Assembly (NCBI GenBank): GCA_947501325.1
Contig: CANMVC010000001.1
Location: 868,001 to 932,000 of the forward strand
DNA length: 64,000 nt
Origin: an uncultured Sphingomonadaceae bacterium
Lineage (GTDB): Bacteria > Pseudomonadota > Alphaproteobacteria > Sphingomonadales > Sphingomonadaceae
Direction of reading: 5' to 3'
The notes under the pieces were generated by a model. The model saw nothing but the letters and a program-made list of their open reading frames with translations, did no database searches and had not been told where the DNA came from. A program made the translations under genes and the position numbers. Of this stretch, positions 16,542 through 24,593 are shown one piece after another. How positions within the stretch are numbered: position 1 is the first letter of the stretch; each line of letters begins with the position of its first letter.

Positions 16542-17945
16542 ATGACGATATATCACAAAAAACGAATGACACGCGCAAGATCGCTGGCAATGATGATTGC
16601 CGGTACCCTTGGCCTGTCAATCGCCGCTCTACCCAACGCGCAGGGTCAGCCGGTGCCCCGGCCATTACCGCCCGAACCACCGCCAGAGCTGCCCTCGGTA
16701 AATGATTATTCCCTGCCACCCGGCGACAGTCAAACACCGGCCAGCAATCAGGCAGAAGGGCCGATTGAGGAAAATGCAGCTCCTCCGCAAGTGAGGACCT
16801 CGACAGGCGGAGTCGCTCCAAACCCACAGCCACCAGCCGCTCCGGTTCCCGTGCAAACTAGTCCGCAGGTCGGTGATGCTGGGACAAATGAGGCCCCAAC
16901 GCGCCCCGCACCTTCCGGCAATACGCGGCCAAACACTCCAGCAGCCGGCGCACAACGCCCAGCACCATCACCATCGCCTGCCCCGACAACAATTAGTCCC
17001 ACAACACGCGATAGCCCGTCCCAGCCGGGCTTCAGCACCGATTTGCCGCGCCAAACGACACCGTCAGCCCCTGAGGTTGCATCCGAACCGACACCTGCAT
17101 CGCCGACTCAGGAAATCGATTCTGACGGATCAATCCCATATTATGTTGTTGGCAGTATAATCTTACTCTTGCTTGGTGGATTGGGCGCTTATTTCTGGCG
17201 ACGCAGGAGATCCGCATCCTTGTTGGCAGAAGAAACAGCAGGCGAGCCTGAGCCATTACCAGCTGCAGATCCTGTTCCGGCACCAGCGCCCCGCAAGCCC
17301 GCACCAAAAATCTATTCCCCGCCCAATCCGGCAAAAGCCAAACCACTGGCCCCAACTTCGCCCGACGGATTTGTTACGTCCAAAATTGGCGTCATCCCTG
17401 AGCCTCCATCAAAGCCAGCTAAAATTCCACCCATAGCTCCCAAACAAGAACCGAAGCCAAGCAAGACAGATCACGTGCAGATTGAATTGACCGCCAATGG
17501 CGCGTCTTCCACTCTGCTCAATGCCGTACTGAATTACACCGTCAAGCTGACCAATCTATCCGATCAATTGTTGCGCGACATTCGGCTATCTGGCGCGATG
17601 ATGCAGGCCAACTCAGAAAATGCTAAAAATGGTGGCATACAGACAGGCGATCTACTGCACGAGATTGAAAACCTTTCCGCTGGGGAAACCATCTCCTTGG
17701 CCGGGGATATCCGTTTGCCACTCAATGCCATTCGTCCGATCACCTTCAAATCACAGGCCTTGTTCATTCCCCTCGCCCGTTTCTCGGTCGCATATACCGA
17801 CCATGAGGATACCGAATGTCAGCAGACCGCATCGTTTATTATCGGCAGGGAATATGAACCTCGGCGGCCGAAAATGGCACCGTTTCGGCTGGATCTTGGT
17901 CCCCGTAATTTTGATCCGGTGGGACAGCGGCCGCTAAACGCCTAA
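16542..17945 (+). CDS. Proline-rich single-pass membrane protein, function unknown
   Basis: The 467-residue product has an N-terminal signal-like segment (SLAMMIAGTLGLSIAALPNA, about 15-34), a Pro/Thr/Ser/Gln-rich low-complexity region (about 40-195), a membrane helix at about 199-219 followed by WRRRR, a second Pro/Ala-rich linker, and a folded C-terminal domain (about 310-467). That domain has a beta-rich pattern (VQIELTANGAS, LNYTVKLTNLSDQLLRDI) resembling an adhesion or DUF11-like Ig fold, but it would be cytoplasmic if the helix has positive-inside topology. The start at 16542 is supported by AAAAGGG 3 bases upstream. I recognise no family. Confidence 0.75.
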   Translation: MTIYHKKRMTRARSLAMMIAGTLGLSIAALPNAQGQPVPRPLPPEPPPELPSVNDYSLPPGDSQTPASNQAEGPIEENAAPPQVRTSTGGVAPNPQPPAAPVPVQTSPQVGDAGTNEAPTRPAPSGNTRPNTPAAGAQRPAPSPSPAPTTISPTTRDSPSQPGFSTDLPRQTTPSAPEVASEPTPASPTQEIDSDGSIPYYVVGSIILLLLGGLGAYFWRRRRSASLLAEETAGEPEPLPAADPVPAPAPRKPAPKIYSPPNPAKAKPLAPTSPDGFVTSKIGVIPEPPSKPAKIPPIAPKQEPKPSKTDHVQIELTANGASSTLLNAVLNYTVKLTNLSDQLLRDIRLSGAMMQANSENAKNGGIQTGDLLHEIENLSAGETISLAGDIRLPLNAIRPITFKSQALFIPLARFSVAYTDHEDTECQQTASFIIGREYEPRRPKMAPFRLDLGPRNFDPVGQRPLNA

Positions 17946-18009
17946 TAGCTATTTGCTAAAATGTACCAAAGCACAGACTGTATTTCACGTCAGATTCTGG
18001 CATTGAAGA

Positions 18010-19542
18010 ATGATGTCGAAGAAAACGCTCATTCCAATCCTTGGCGACCAGCTATCGCTGAATATCTCGTCCCTTACCGACCAGGACAAGAATCATGCGG
18101 TGTTGCTGATGATGGAAGTGGAGGCTGAGACCACATATGTAAAACATCATAAAGCCAAGATCGCCTATATATTTTCCGCCATGCGCCATCACGCCGAAGC
18201 CCTGCGCGAGCGCGGCTGGACAGTCGATTATATCACACTGGATGATCCTGATAATAGCGGCAGCTTTACTGGCGAAATCGCGCGGGCGCGGGAACGGCAT
18301 GATGTTGAAGCTATCCGCATCACCGAAGCGGGCGAGTGGCGAGTCATGGCGATGATCGAAAACTGGGAGGATCAATTTGATGTTCCCGTCATCCTCTGCC
18401 CGGATGACCGATTCATCGCCACACATGAGGAATTTGACGGCTGGGCGGAAGGCAAGAAACAGTTGCGAATGGAGTTTTTCTACCGCGAAATGCGTCGCAA
18501 AACCGGATTGCTACTTGACGAGGATGGCAAGCCAGAGGGCGGCAAATGGAATTACGATGCCGAGAATCGCAAACCGGCCCAAAGCGACCTGATGATGCCC
18601 AAGCCCATCCGCTTTCAGCCAGATCAGGTGACGCGAGATGTGCTGGAACTGGTCGCGAAGACATTTCCTGATCATCCCGGTTCTCTCGATCACTTCCATT
18701 TCGCTGTGACCCATGAAGAGGCATTGCGACAAAGACGCCAGTTTCTCGACCATGCGCTTGCGCAGTTTGGTGATTATCAGGACGCGATGCTGACCGGCGA
18801 GCCGTTTCTCTGGCATTCAATCTTGTCCCCTTATTTGAACAGCGGCCTGCTTGATCCGCTGGCTCTCTGTCAGGAAGTGGCTGATTTATATGCGGACGGC
18901 AAAGTCCCGCTCAATGCAGCCGAGGGCTTTATCCGTCAGATTATCGGTTGGCGCGAATATGTTCGCGGCATTTACTGGCGCGAGGGGCCCGATTATGCGC
19001 AGCGCAATTTTTTGGAGGCCAACCGTCCACTACCCGATTTTTACTATAGCGGCGAAACTGATATGCTTTGTTTATCCGAAGCCATCGGGCAAACATTGGA
19101 CCTGGCCTATGCCCATCATATTCAGCGGCTGATGATCACCGGCAATTTCGCGCTTATCGCAGGGATCGATCCCCATGCGGTGCATCAATGGTATCTCGAA
19201 GTTTATGCCGATGCCTATGAATGGGTCGAATTGCCGAACACATTGGGCATGAGCCAATTTGGCGATGGCGGAGTTATAGCCTCCAAGCCGTATGCCTCGT
19301 CCGGCAATTATATCAACAAAATGTCGGATCACTGCGCGTCCTGCCGCTATAATGTAAAACAGCGCACAGGCAAGGATGCTTGCCCCTTTAATGCTCTTTA
19401 CTGGGATTTCCTAGCTCGCAACGAAGATAAACTGGGTGACAATAACCGGTTGGCCATGCCTTATCGCACCTGGAGCAAGATGGATAGCGAGGTCCAAAAA
19501 GATCTCAGAGCCAGCGCAAATGCTTTTCTGGAACGGTTATAA
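18010..19542 (+). CDS. FeS-type cryptochrome/photolyase (PhrB class)
   Basis: The 510-residue protein starts with the Rossmann segment KTLIPILGDQLSLNIS and contains the helical FAD-binding domain (GFIRQIIGWREYVRG near 310, HIQRLMITGNFALIAGIDP near 375). Near residues 440-455 it has Cys-rich SDHCASCRYN plus KDACPFN, which with an upstream Cys ligates a 4Fe-4S cluster. This marks the bacterial FeS-BCP/PhrB class, which repairs (6-4) photoproducts or acts as photoreceptor. Either the ATG at 18010 or 18013 could start it. It stands alone on the plus strand. Confidence 0.92.
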   Translation: MMSKKTLIPILGDQLSLNISSLTDQDKNHAVLLMMEVEAETTYVKHHKAKIAYIFSAMRHHAEALRERGWTVDYITLDDPDNSGSFTGEIARARERHDVEAIRITEAGEWRVMAMIENWEDQFDVPVILCPDDRFIATHEEFDGWAEGKKQLRMEFFYREMRRKTGLLLDEDGKPEGGKWNYDAENRKPAQSDLMMPKPIRFQPDQVTRDVLELVAKTFPDHPGSLDHFHFAVTHEEALRQRRQFLDHALAQFGDYQDAMLTGEPFLWHSILSPYLNSGLLDPLALCQEVADLYADGKVPLNAAEGFIRQIIGWREYVRGIYWREGPDYAQRNFLEANRPLPDFYYSGETDMLCLSEAIGQTLDLAYAHHIQRLMITGNFALIAGIDPHAVHQWYLEVYADAYEWVELPNTLGMSQFGDGGVIASKPYASSGNYINKMSDHCASCRYNVKQRTGKDACPFNALYWDFLARNEDKLGDNNRLAMPYRTWSKMDSEVQKDLRASANAFLERL

Positions 19543-19685
19543 ATCAATCATTTGCCGAAAAACCACATAAGCTGTGGATTCCATCTTCAATGCGTTATAG
19601 CCTCGACGGCTGGAACACGAATCGATAAACATTGGCATATGGAAGCGGAGGCGATTTGACCGTCCGCTCGCACAAGGAGCATATA

Positions 19686-20522
19686 ATGGAATTGCTGGTA
19701 ACCACCGACTGGCTCGCGAATGAACTCGGCGCGTCGGATTTGCGCATAGTTGATGCGACCAAATTCATGCCCGATGCCGGGCGCGATCCAGCCGCTGAAT
19801 ATGAAGCAGGCCATATTCCCGGCGCTGTCTTCATGGATCTGAGTGAACTGACAGATACCGGCAATTCGGTTGAGAATATGCTTCCTCCTCCCGAAAAATT
19901 TGCCAGCCGCATGCAATCACTCGGCCTTGGCGATGGCAGCCGTATCGTGCTCTACGATGACAGCCCGCTCAAAAGCGCAGCGCGCGCCTGGTGGATGCTG
20001 ACCATATTTGGCGCACATGAAGTCGCTATATTAGACGGCGGCATTGCGAAGTGGAAAGCAGAAGGCCGCCCGCTGGAAACCGGCAAAGAAGCGCTACGCC
20101 ATCGCCACTTCACAGTCTGGAAAGATGACAAGGATGTACGCACAAAGGCCGACATGCTCGCAAACCTGCATAGCAAGGATGAGCAAGTTGTCGATGCGCG
20201 TCCAACAGGACGTTTCTCCGGGGCAGAAGAAGACCCCCGTCCCGGCATAGCTTCGGGCGCGATCCCTGGTTCCGTCAATATTCCGCATAGCGAGTTTTTC
20301 AACGCCGATGGCACCTGGAAGAGCGCCAGTGAGATAAAAGCACTATTTGATGCGGCTGATGTTGATCTTGATAAACCGATTGTCACAACTTGTGGCTCCG
20401 GCATGACTGCTGCGGTGGTATCCTTTGCGGCAGCCGTCGCGGGTGCTGAAAAGGTTGCACTCTATGACGGCAGCTGGGCCGAATGGGGTGCCGACACGGA
20501 CACACCAAAAGCAACAGCATAA
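19686..20522 (+). CDS. sseA: 3-mercaptopyruvate sulfurtransferase
   Basis: The 278-residue enzyme consists of two rhodanese domains, with the active-site loop CGSGMTA in the second (Cys236), the mercaptopyruvate sulfurtransferase form rather than the CRxGxR of thiosulfate sulfurtransferases. It transfers sulfur from 3-mercaptopyruvate to thiol acceptors. The start at 19686 has AAGGAG 7 bases upstream. It precedes the cystathionine beta-lyase gene on the same strand, separated by a palindromic element, which fits sulfur amino-acid metabolism. Confidence 0.93.
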   Translation: MELLVTTDWLANELGASDLRIVDATKFMPDAGRDPAAEYEAGHIPGAVFMDLSELTDTGNSVENMLPPPEKFASRMQSLGLGDGSRIVLYDDSPLKSAARAWWMLTIFGAHEVAILDGGIAKWKAEGRPLETGKEALRHRHFTVWKDDKDVRTKADMLANLHSKDEQVVDARPTGRFSGAEEDPRPGIASGAIPGSVNIPHSEFFNADGTWKSASEIKALFDAADVDLDKPIVTTCGSGMTAAVVSFAAAVAGAEKVALYDGSWAEWGADTDTPKATA

Positions 20523-20533
20523 CATTACCGTCA

Positions 20534-20592
20534 GCCCTGAGCCTGTCGAAGGGCGTCTTTAGACTTACAGCGGGCTTCGACAGGCTCAGCCC
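20534..20592. repeat. Palindromic intergenic element between sseA and metC
   Basis: CTGAGCCTGTCGAAG (20537-20551) and CTTCGACAGGCTCAG (20575-20589) are exact 15-bp inverted arms, with GCCC/GGGC flanks on both sides, separated by 23 bases. The core is a sequence I recognise as frequent between genes of sphingomonads, so this is probably a copy of a dispersed palindromic repeat. It ends 15 bases before the metC start and may form a hairpin in the message. Confidence 0.75.
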
Positions 20593-20606
20593 TAACGGAA
20601 CAGAAT

Positions 20607-21806
20607 TTGTCGAAGAATAACAGGTCCTCAGGCAACAGACCAGCTACCCAAGCCATTGTCGCTGGCAGGCGCAAGGAATGGACCGGCGCGGTAGTCAATC
20701 CGCCAGTGTGGCGCGGCAGCACGCATCTATATGAAAGCGTTGCGGACTTGAGATCGGGCGTGTCTTCCAATGAAGACGGCAAGTTTTTCTATGGCCGCCG
20801 GGGATCTCCCACGCAGTGGTCCCTGGCCGAAGCGCTGACCGCTATGGAGCCTGGCGCGGCTGGAACCATGCTCTACCCTTCGGGCGTCGCGGCCATTGCT
20901 TGCGCGATGTTAGCGGTTCTCAAACCCGGAGATGAAGTGCTGATGACTGACAGCAGCTATGACCCGAGCCGCAGCTATGCCGATGCCTTCCTCAAGCCTA
21001 TGGGCATTACGGCCCGCTATTATGATCCGTTGATCGGCGCGGATATCTCGGATATTTTCACGGAAAAGACGAAAGCGATATTGCTCGAGAGTCCAGGCAG
21101 CCTGACCTTTGAGGTACAGGATGTTCCGACCATCTGCCGAGCCGCGAAAGATGCTGGGATTGTAACGCTGCTGGACAATACTTGGGCTACTTCGCGATTT
21201 TTTCCAGCACTGGAAAAAGGTGTCGATATCTCCATTGTTGCCGCGACCAAATATATTGTTGGTCATAGCGATGTGATGATGGGGGCAGCCACCACCCACG
21301 CGAAATATTGGACGCGGCTCCGGCGTACAGCGCAACAGCTTGGTCAGGTGGTGTCCCCTGATGATGCCTATCTCGCCGCCCGCGGTCTGCGGACATTGGA
21401 GGTCCGGTTGAAGCAGCATGAGCAGTCGGCGCTGACTATTGCCCATTGGCTGAAAGATCGACCGGAAGTCGGCCTGGTGCTGCACCCTGCCCTACCGGAA
21501 TGTCCAGGGCATGATATCTGGAAGCGTGATTTCAAGGGATCATCTGGCCTGTTTTCTTTCCAGCTTGGCCAAGGCGATGAAAAGTCACGCGCGGCTTTCA
21601 TCGATGCGCTGACCCTGTTCGGCATCGGCTATAGCTGGGGCGGATTTGAAAGTTTGGCGCTGCCCGTTGATCCGGAAAAATATCGGACAGCGACGCAATG
21701 GACCATGGAAGGCGCACTGGTGCGACTTCATATCGGCCTGGAAGACCCGGACGATTTGATCGCTGATCTTGCCAAAGCCTTTGAACACTATAACAACGTC
21801 TCATGA
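20607..21806 (+). CDS. metC: Cystathionine beta-lyase
   Basis: The 399-residue PLP enzyme cleaves cystathionine to homocysteine, pyruvate and ammonia. The expected PLP lysine is Lys215 in VAATKYIVGHSDVMMG, and the conserved SSYDPSRSY and DNTWAT segments are present. The TTG at 20607 is chosen because the N-terminal segment (ATQAIVAGRRKEWTGAVVNP) is conserved in this family and no ATG lies upstream of it. The palindromic element occupies most of the leader. Its stop overlaps the MscS-type gene by 4 bases. Confidence 0.92.
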   Translation: MSKNNRSSGNRPATQAIVAGRRKEWTGAVVNPPVWRGSTHLYESVADLRSGVSSNEDGKFFYGRRGSPTQWSLAEALTAMEPGAAGTMLYPSGVAAIACAMLAVLKPGDEVLMTDSSYDPSRSYADAFLKPMGITARYYDPLIGADISDIFTEKTKAILLESPGSLTFEVQDVPTICRAAKDAGIVTLLDNTWATSRFFPALEKGVDISIVAATKYIVGHSDVMMGAATTHAKYWTRLRRTAQQLGQVVSPDDAYLAARGLRTLEVRLKQHEQSALTIAHWLKDRPEVGLVLHPALPECPGHDIWKRDFKGSSGLFSFQLGQGDEKSRAAFIDALTLFGIGYSWGGFESLALPVDPEKYRTATQWTMEGALVRLHIGLEDPDDLIADLAKAFEHYNNVS

Positions 21807-23098
21807 TGCAGAAAATTCTCGGATACATTGAATCCTTGGCGCCGGACACACCGCGCAATGTGCAATATATCGAAAGCGCGGTAGCAGCCGGGCTTGTGAC
21901 GCTGGCTCTGCTGGCTGGCTGGTCGCTCAGCAAATATATCGGGCCGAAACTCCGCCATATCTGGGAGACGCGAGCCGGTTACGAGAGTGATCTGGCAGGA
22001 CGCCGCATCCGCGATATGACGCGGCGGGCAACGACCTTCATATTATGTGGTTTGTTCCTGGCGATTTGGGACTGGCAGCTCATCCCGCAAGTCGTCTTTG
22101 CGCTTACTATAGCCATTACCATGGGCCTGTTTACCAATGACCTGATCCGCGGCGTCCGCATGCCGGATTCGCTCGGCACTGTGATGGGATTGACGGTTTT
22201 CATATCTGCAGCCCTAGGTCTTGTTGGCAATATTGATCGTATCACCATTGCGCTGGAGCGAGTGGGGATCGATGTCGGCACCCATCGCATTTCGCTGCTG
22301 GCAGTTGTCACAACAATCATGACGGCCGTTATCCTGCTGGCGGTTGCCCGCGTGCTGATGAAGCTTATCAGTCATGTAATCGCCAATAGCCAGCTTGATG
22401 GCGCACAAAAAGTGCTGGGGCAAAAGCTCGCAACTGTCGCTATTTTGGCGGCGGCTTTCATCCTGGGGCTCGATGTTCTTGGTATTGATCTGACTGCTCT
22501 TGCTGTCTTCTCCGGTGCCTTCGGTCTTGCGGTTGGTTTCGGAATGCAGAAGACGATTGGTAATCTGATCGCCGGAATCATCTTGCTAATGGACCGTTCC
22601 ATCAAGCCTGGCGATGTCATTGCCGTCGGCGACAGCTTTGGTTGGGTGAATAAAATTGGAGTGCGCGCCGTTTCGGTTCTTACCCGAGAGGGCAAGGAGC
22701 ATCTGATTCCCAACGAGAATTTGATGACGCAGGAAGTGGAAAACTGGTCCTATTCCAACAAAAACGTTCGGATCAGCATCCCGGTGGGTGTGTCCTATGA
22801 CAGCGATATGGATCAGGTCATCGACTTGATGAAGCAAGCCTGTGTCGATGTTCCCCGCGTCCTCAATCATCCCAAGCCCGTCGTCTGGATGCTCGAATTT
22901 GGCGACAACAGTGTGAATTTTGAAATCAGATGCTGGATAAAAGACCCTGAGTCAGGGGTGGGGAATTTCAAGGCTGCAGTCCTCAAACGGGTCTGGGATC
23001 TATTCAAAGAGCATGGCGTCGAAATTCCGTTCCCACAGCGTGACGTCCACATCAAATCGCTTCCCGCTAAAGAAGAGGTGCGTCTGTCCGCTGATTGA
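21803..23098 (+). CDS. MscS-family mechanosensitive channel
   Basis: The 431-residue protein has a short N-terminal segment, four to five membrane helices (first at about 29-47, then 77-98, 110-125, 155-180, 203-230) and the MscS pore helix and beta domain (LAVFSGAFGLAVGFGMQKTIGNLIAGIILLMD, then PGDVIAVGDSFGWVNKI). The C-terminal cytoplasmic domain ends in IPFPQRDVHIKS, typical of MscS-like proteins. It should open on membrane tension to release solutes. Its ATG overlaps the metC stop (ATGATG), so it is co-transcribed with metC. It converges with the 122-residue gene at 4 bases. Confidence 0.93.
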   Translation: MMQKILGYIESLAPDTPRNVQYIESAVAAGLVTLALLAGWSLSKYIGPKLRHIWETRAGYESDLAGRRIRDMTRRATTFILCGLFLAIWDWQLIPQVVFALTIAITMGLFTNDLIRGVRMPDSLGTVMGLTVFISAALGLVGNIDRITIALERVGIDVGTHRISLLAVVTTIMTAVILLAVARVLMKLISHVIANSQLDGAQKVLGQKLATVAILAAAFILGLDVLGIDLTALAVFSGAFGLAVGFGMQKTIGNLIAGIILLMDRSIKPGDVIAVGDSFGWVNKIGVRAVSVLTREGKEHLIPNENLMTQEVENWSYSNKNVRISIPVGVSYDSDMDQVIDLMKQACVDVPRVLNHPKPVVWMLEFGDNSVNFEIRCWIKDPESGVGNFKAAVLKRVWDLFKEHGVEIPFPQRDVHIKSLPAKEEVRLSAD

Positions 23099-23102
23099 GA
23101 TG

Positions 23103-23471
23103 CTATTTTTGTAGTAAGTCCAACGTCCGGCGACCCGACATTTGAATTTCGCGCATGAGTCGCTGGGCCGCAATATCCACCCGGCTCCGACCCGCCGAGT
23201 TCAGCTGCAACAAAGCCTTCGCTCCCGATTGAGCCATAATGGCCAGATCATCGCATCCCCGATCGAAACGCTTTTGGGTCATGGGAAAGCTTTGGCGATA
23301 AGCGGATTCCATCGCTTCCGGTTCAACCACTGCAAATGAAGGCGACTCTTCAGAACCGGCCATATTTGCGACCAAGCCAGCCACCGATTCGACCGCTTTC
23401 AATCGAGCGAAGCTCTCGGCAAAGGGATCAACTCCCCCATTTGCCTTTGATATGGAATCTATTTTCGACAT
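23103..23471 (-). CDS. Hypothetical protein, 122 residues
   Basis: I do not recognise this protein. It has no signal peptide or membrane segment, and the second half is helical with the RSRVDIAAQRLMREIQMSGR segment. No clear ribosome-binding site precedes the ATG. It is convergent with the MscS gene and divergent from the porin gene. The frame is supported by a biased amino-acid composition (Ala, Ser, Arg) and lack of a better frame in the interval; it remains a moderate call. Confidence 0.6.
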   Translation of the reverse strand: MSKIDSISKANGGVDPFAESFARLKAVESVAGLVANMAGSEESPSFAVVEPEAMESAYRQSFPMTQKRFDRGCDDLAIMAQSGAKALLQLNSAGRSRVDIAAQRLMREIQMSGRRTLDLLQK

Positions 23472-23577
23472 GGGTCAGCGATAGATACTCATAGTTAACA
23501 AGCCCTAAACAGGTGGGATTGCGGCGGATGGAACACATGATGCCGATTTACCACACTATCAAATTATGTCATCCTTG

Positions 23578-23595
23578 CTGTCATTTTTCTGTTGT
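23578..23595 (+). promoter_or_regulatory. Possible PhoB-type box upstream of the porin gene
   Basis: CTGTCAT (23578-23584), a 4-base spacer and CTGTTGT (23589-23595) match the 7-4-7 layout of a Pho box, the first unit exactly. A further GTCAT lies at 23568-23572 but one base out of register. A -10-like AATATG begins 10 bases downstream. It lies 134 bases before the porin ATG. A shorter interpretation, a partial dyad TTGTGCGGCGCAGCAA at 23592-23607, overlaps it. Confidence 0.4.
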
Positions 23596-23729
23596 GCGGC
23601 GCAGCAATATGATGCAGCTTTCCGGTGCATGTTTTGAGATTGTCTGTCGTTAGCGCTGCTGACGCAATAAAAAGACAACCGGGACAAATTCCAGGAGGGG
23701 CGATACGCATCAACCAGAAAGGGATTTTC

Positions 23730-24506
23730 ATGCGCACGTCCAAAAAAGTCACACTCGGCTCCAAAGCCAAATCGGGGATTATTGGTCTTTCAGCTATTTT
23801 GCTGGCCGGCACAACAGCACCAGCCCTCGCACAAGAAGTTGAAGGCAGCGGAATTACTATTTCCGGCAATGCTGCACTCACATCTGATTACCGCTTCCGC
23901 GGCCTATCTTTCTCAGACGGCGATATCGCGGTTCAGGGCGGTATTGATGTCGCGCATGAAAGCGGTTTCTACATCGGCACCTGGGCTTCTTCTATCGAAG
24001 ACAGCGCGACATTCGGCCACACCGAATTGGATATCTATGGTGGTTGGTCTGGCGATGTAACTGATGGCCTGACCCTTGATGTTGGTCTACTCTATTACAT
24101 TTACCCGAACGGTGAAGGCGGCGCTGCGGGTCCAAGCGATTATCTTGAACCCTATGCATCAGTTTCAACCACTCTTGGTCCTGTCGAACTGACCACAGGT
24201 ATTGCCTATGCTTGGTCACAAGCCAGCCTTGGCGACAATGACAATGTCTATATTTACACCGGCGTTTCCGGCGGCATTCCAAATACGCCAATTTCATTAA
24301 ACGCCAACATCGGCATCAATGACGGTTCTTTGGGTAATCCTGTCGGCGTTGTTGGCGATGATAATTACATCGACTGGACGCTTGGCGCCGATTGGGCGAT
24401 TACCGAAAATTTGACGGCCAGCGTTGCCTACACGGATACGGATGCGCCAGCGGTCAACAATTTCACCGATAGTGCAGTTGTATTTACTCTGGGCGTATCC
24501 TTCTAA
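23730..24506 (+). CDS. TorF-family outer-membrane porin
   Basis: The 258-residue product has a signal peptide (about 1-34, ending APALAQ) and a beta-barrel with the typical opening VSGN-like GNAALTSDYRFRGLSFSDGD and repeated aromatic strands, ending in a C-terminal Phe (FTLGVSF). This is the TIGR02001/TorF family of putative porins found widely in alphaproteobacteria. The start at 23730 is chosen because AGAAAGGGA lies just upstream and the signal peptide begins there; the frame is open 35 codons further. An intrinsic terminator follows. A Pho-box-like pair lies upstream. Confidence 0.9.
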   Translation: MRTSKKVTLGSKAKSGIIGLSAILLAGTTAPALAQEVEGSGITISGNAALTSDYRFRGLSFSDGDIAVQGGIDVAHESGFYIGTWASSIEDSATFGHTELDIYGGWSGDVTDGLTLDVGLLYYIYPNGEGGAAGPSDYLEPYASVSTTLGPVELTTGIAYAWSQASLGDNDNVYIYTGVSGGIPNTPISLNANIGINDGSLGNPVGVVGDDNYIDWTLGADWAITENLTASVAYTDTDAPAVNNFTDSAVVFTLGVSF

Positions 24507-24546
24507 TCCTTTGGGATTTTGAATTCACATATAGGTTCGTCACATA

Positions 24547-24583
24547 AAAGGAGGCCGCTCTTAGCGAAGAGCGGCCTTTCTTG
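24547..24583 (+). terminator. Intrinsic terminator after the porin gene
   Basis: GGCCGCTCTT (24553-24562) and AAGAGCGGCC (24567-24576) form a perfect 10-bp stem with an AGCG loop, followed by TTTCTTGTTT. A preceding A-run makes it usable from the opposite side for the ABC transporter operon ending at 24594. Confidence 0.85.
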
Positions 24584-24593
24584 TTTGGCTAAT

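Noticed and set aside
23592-23607. Partial dyad TTGTGCGGCGCAGCAA as a PhaR-type operator
   Set aside because: The symmetry is incomplete and no polyhydroxyalkanoate gene is near; it overlaps the better Pho-box-like reading.
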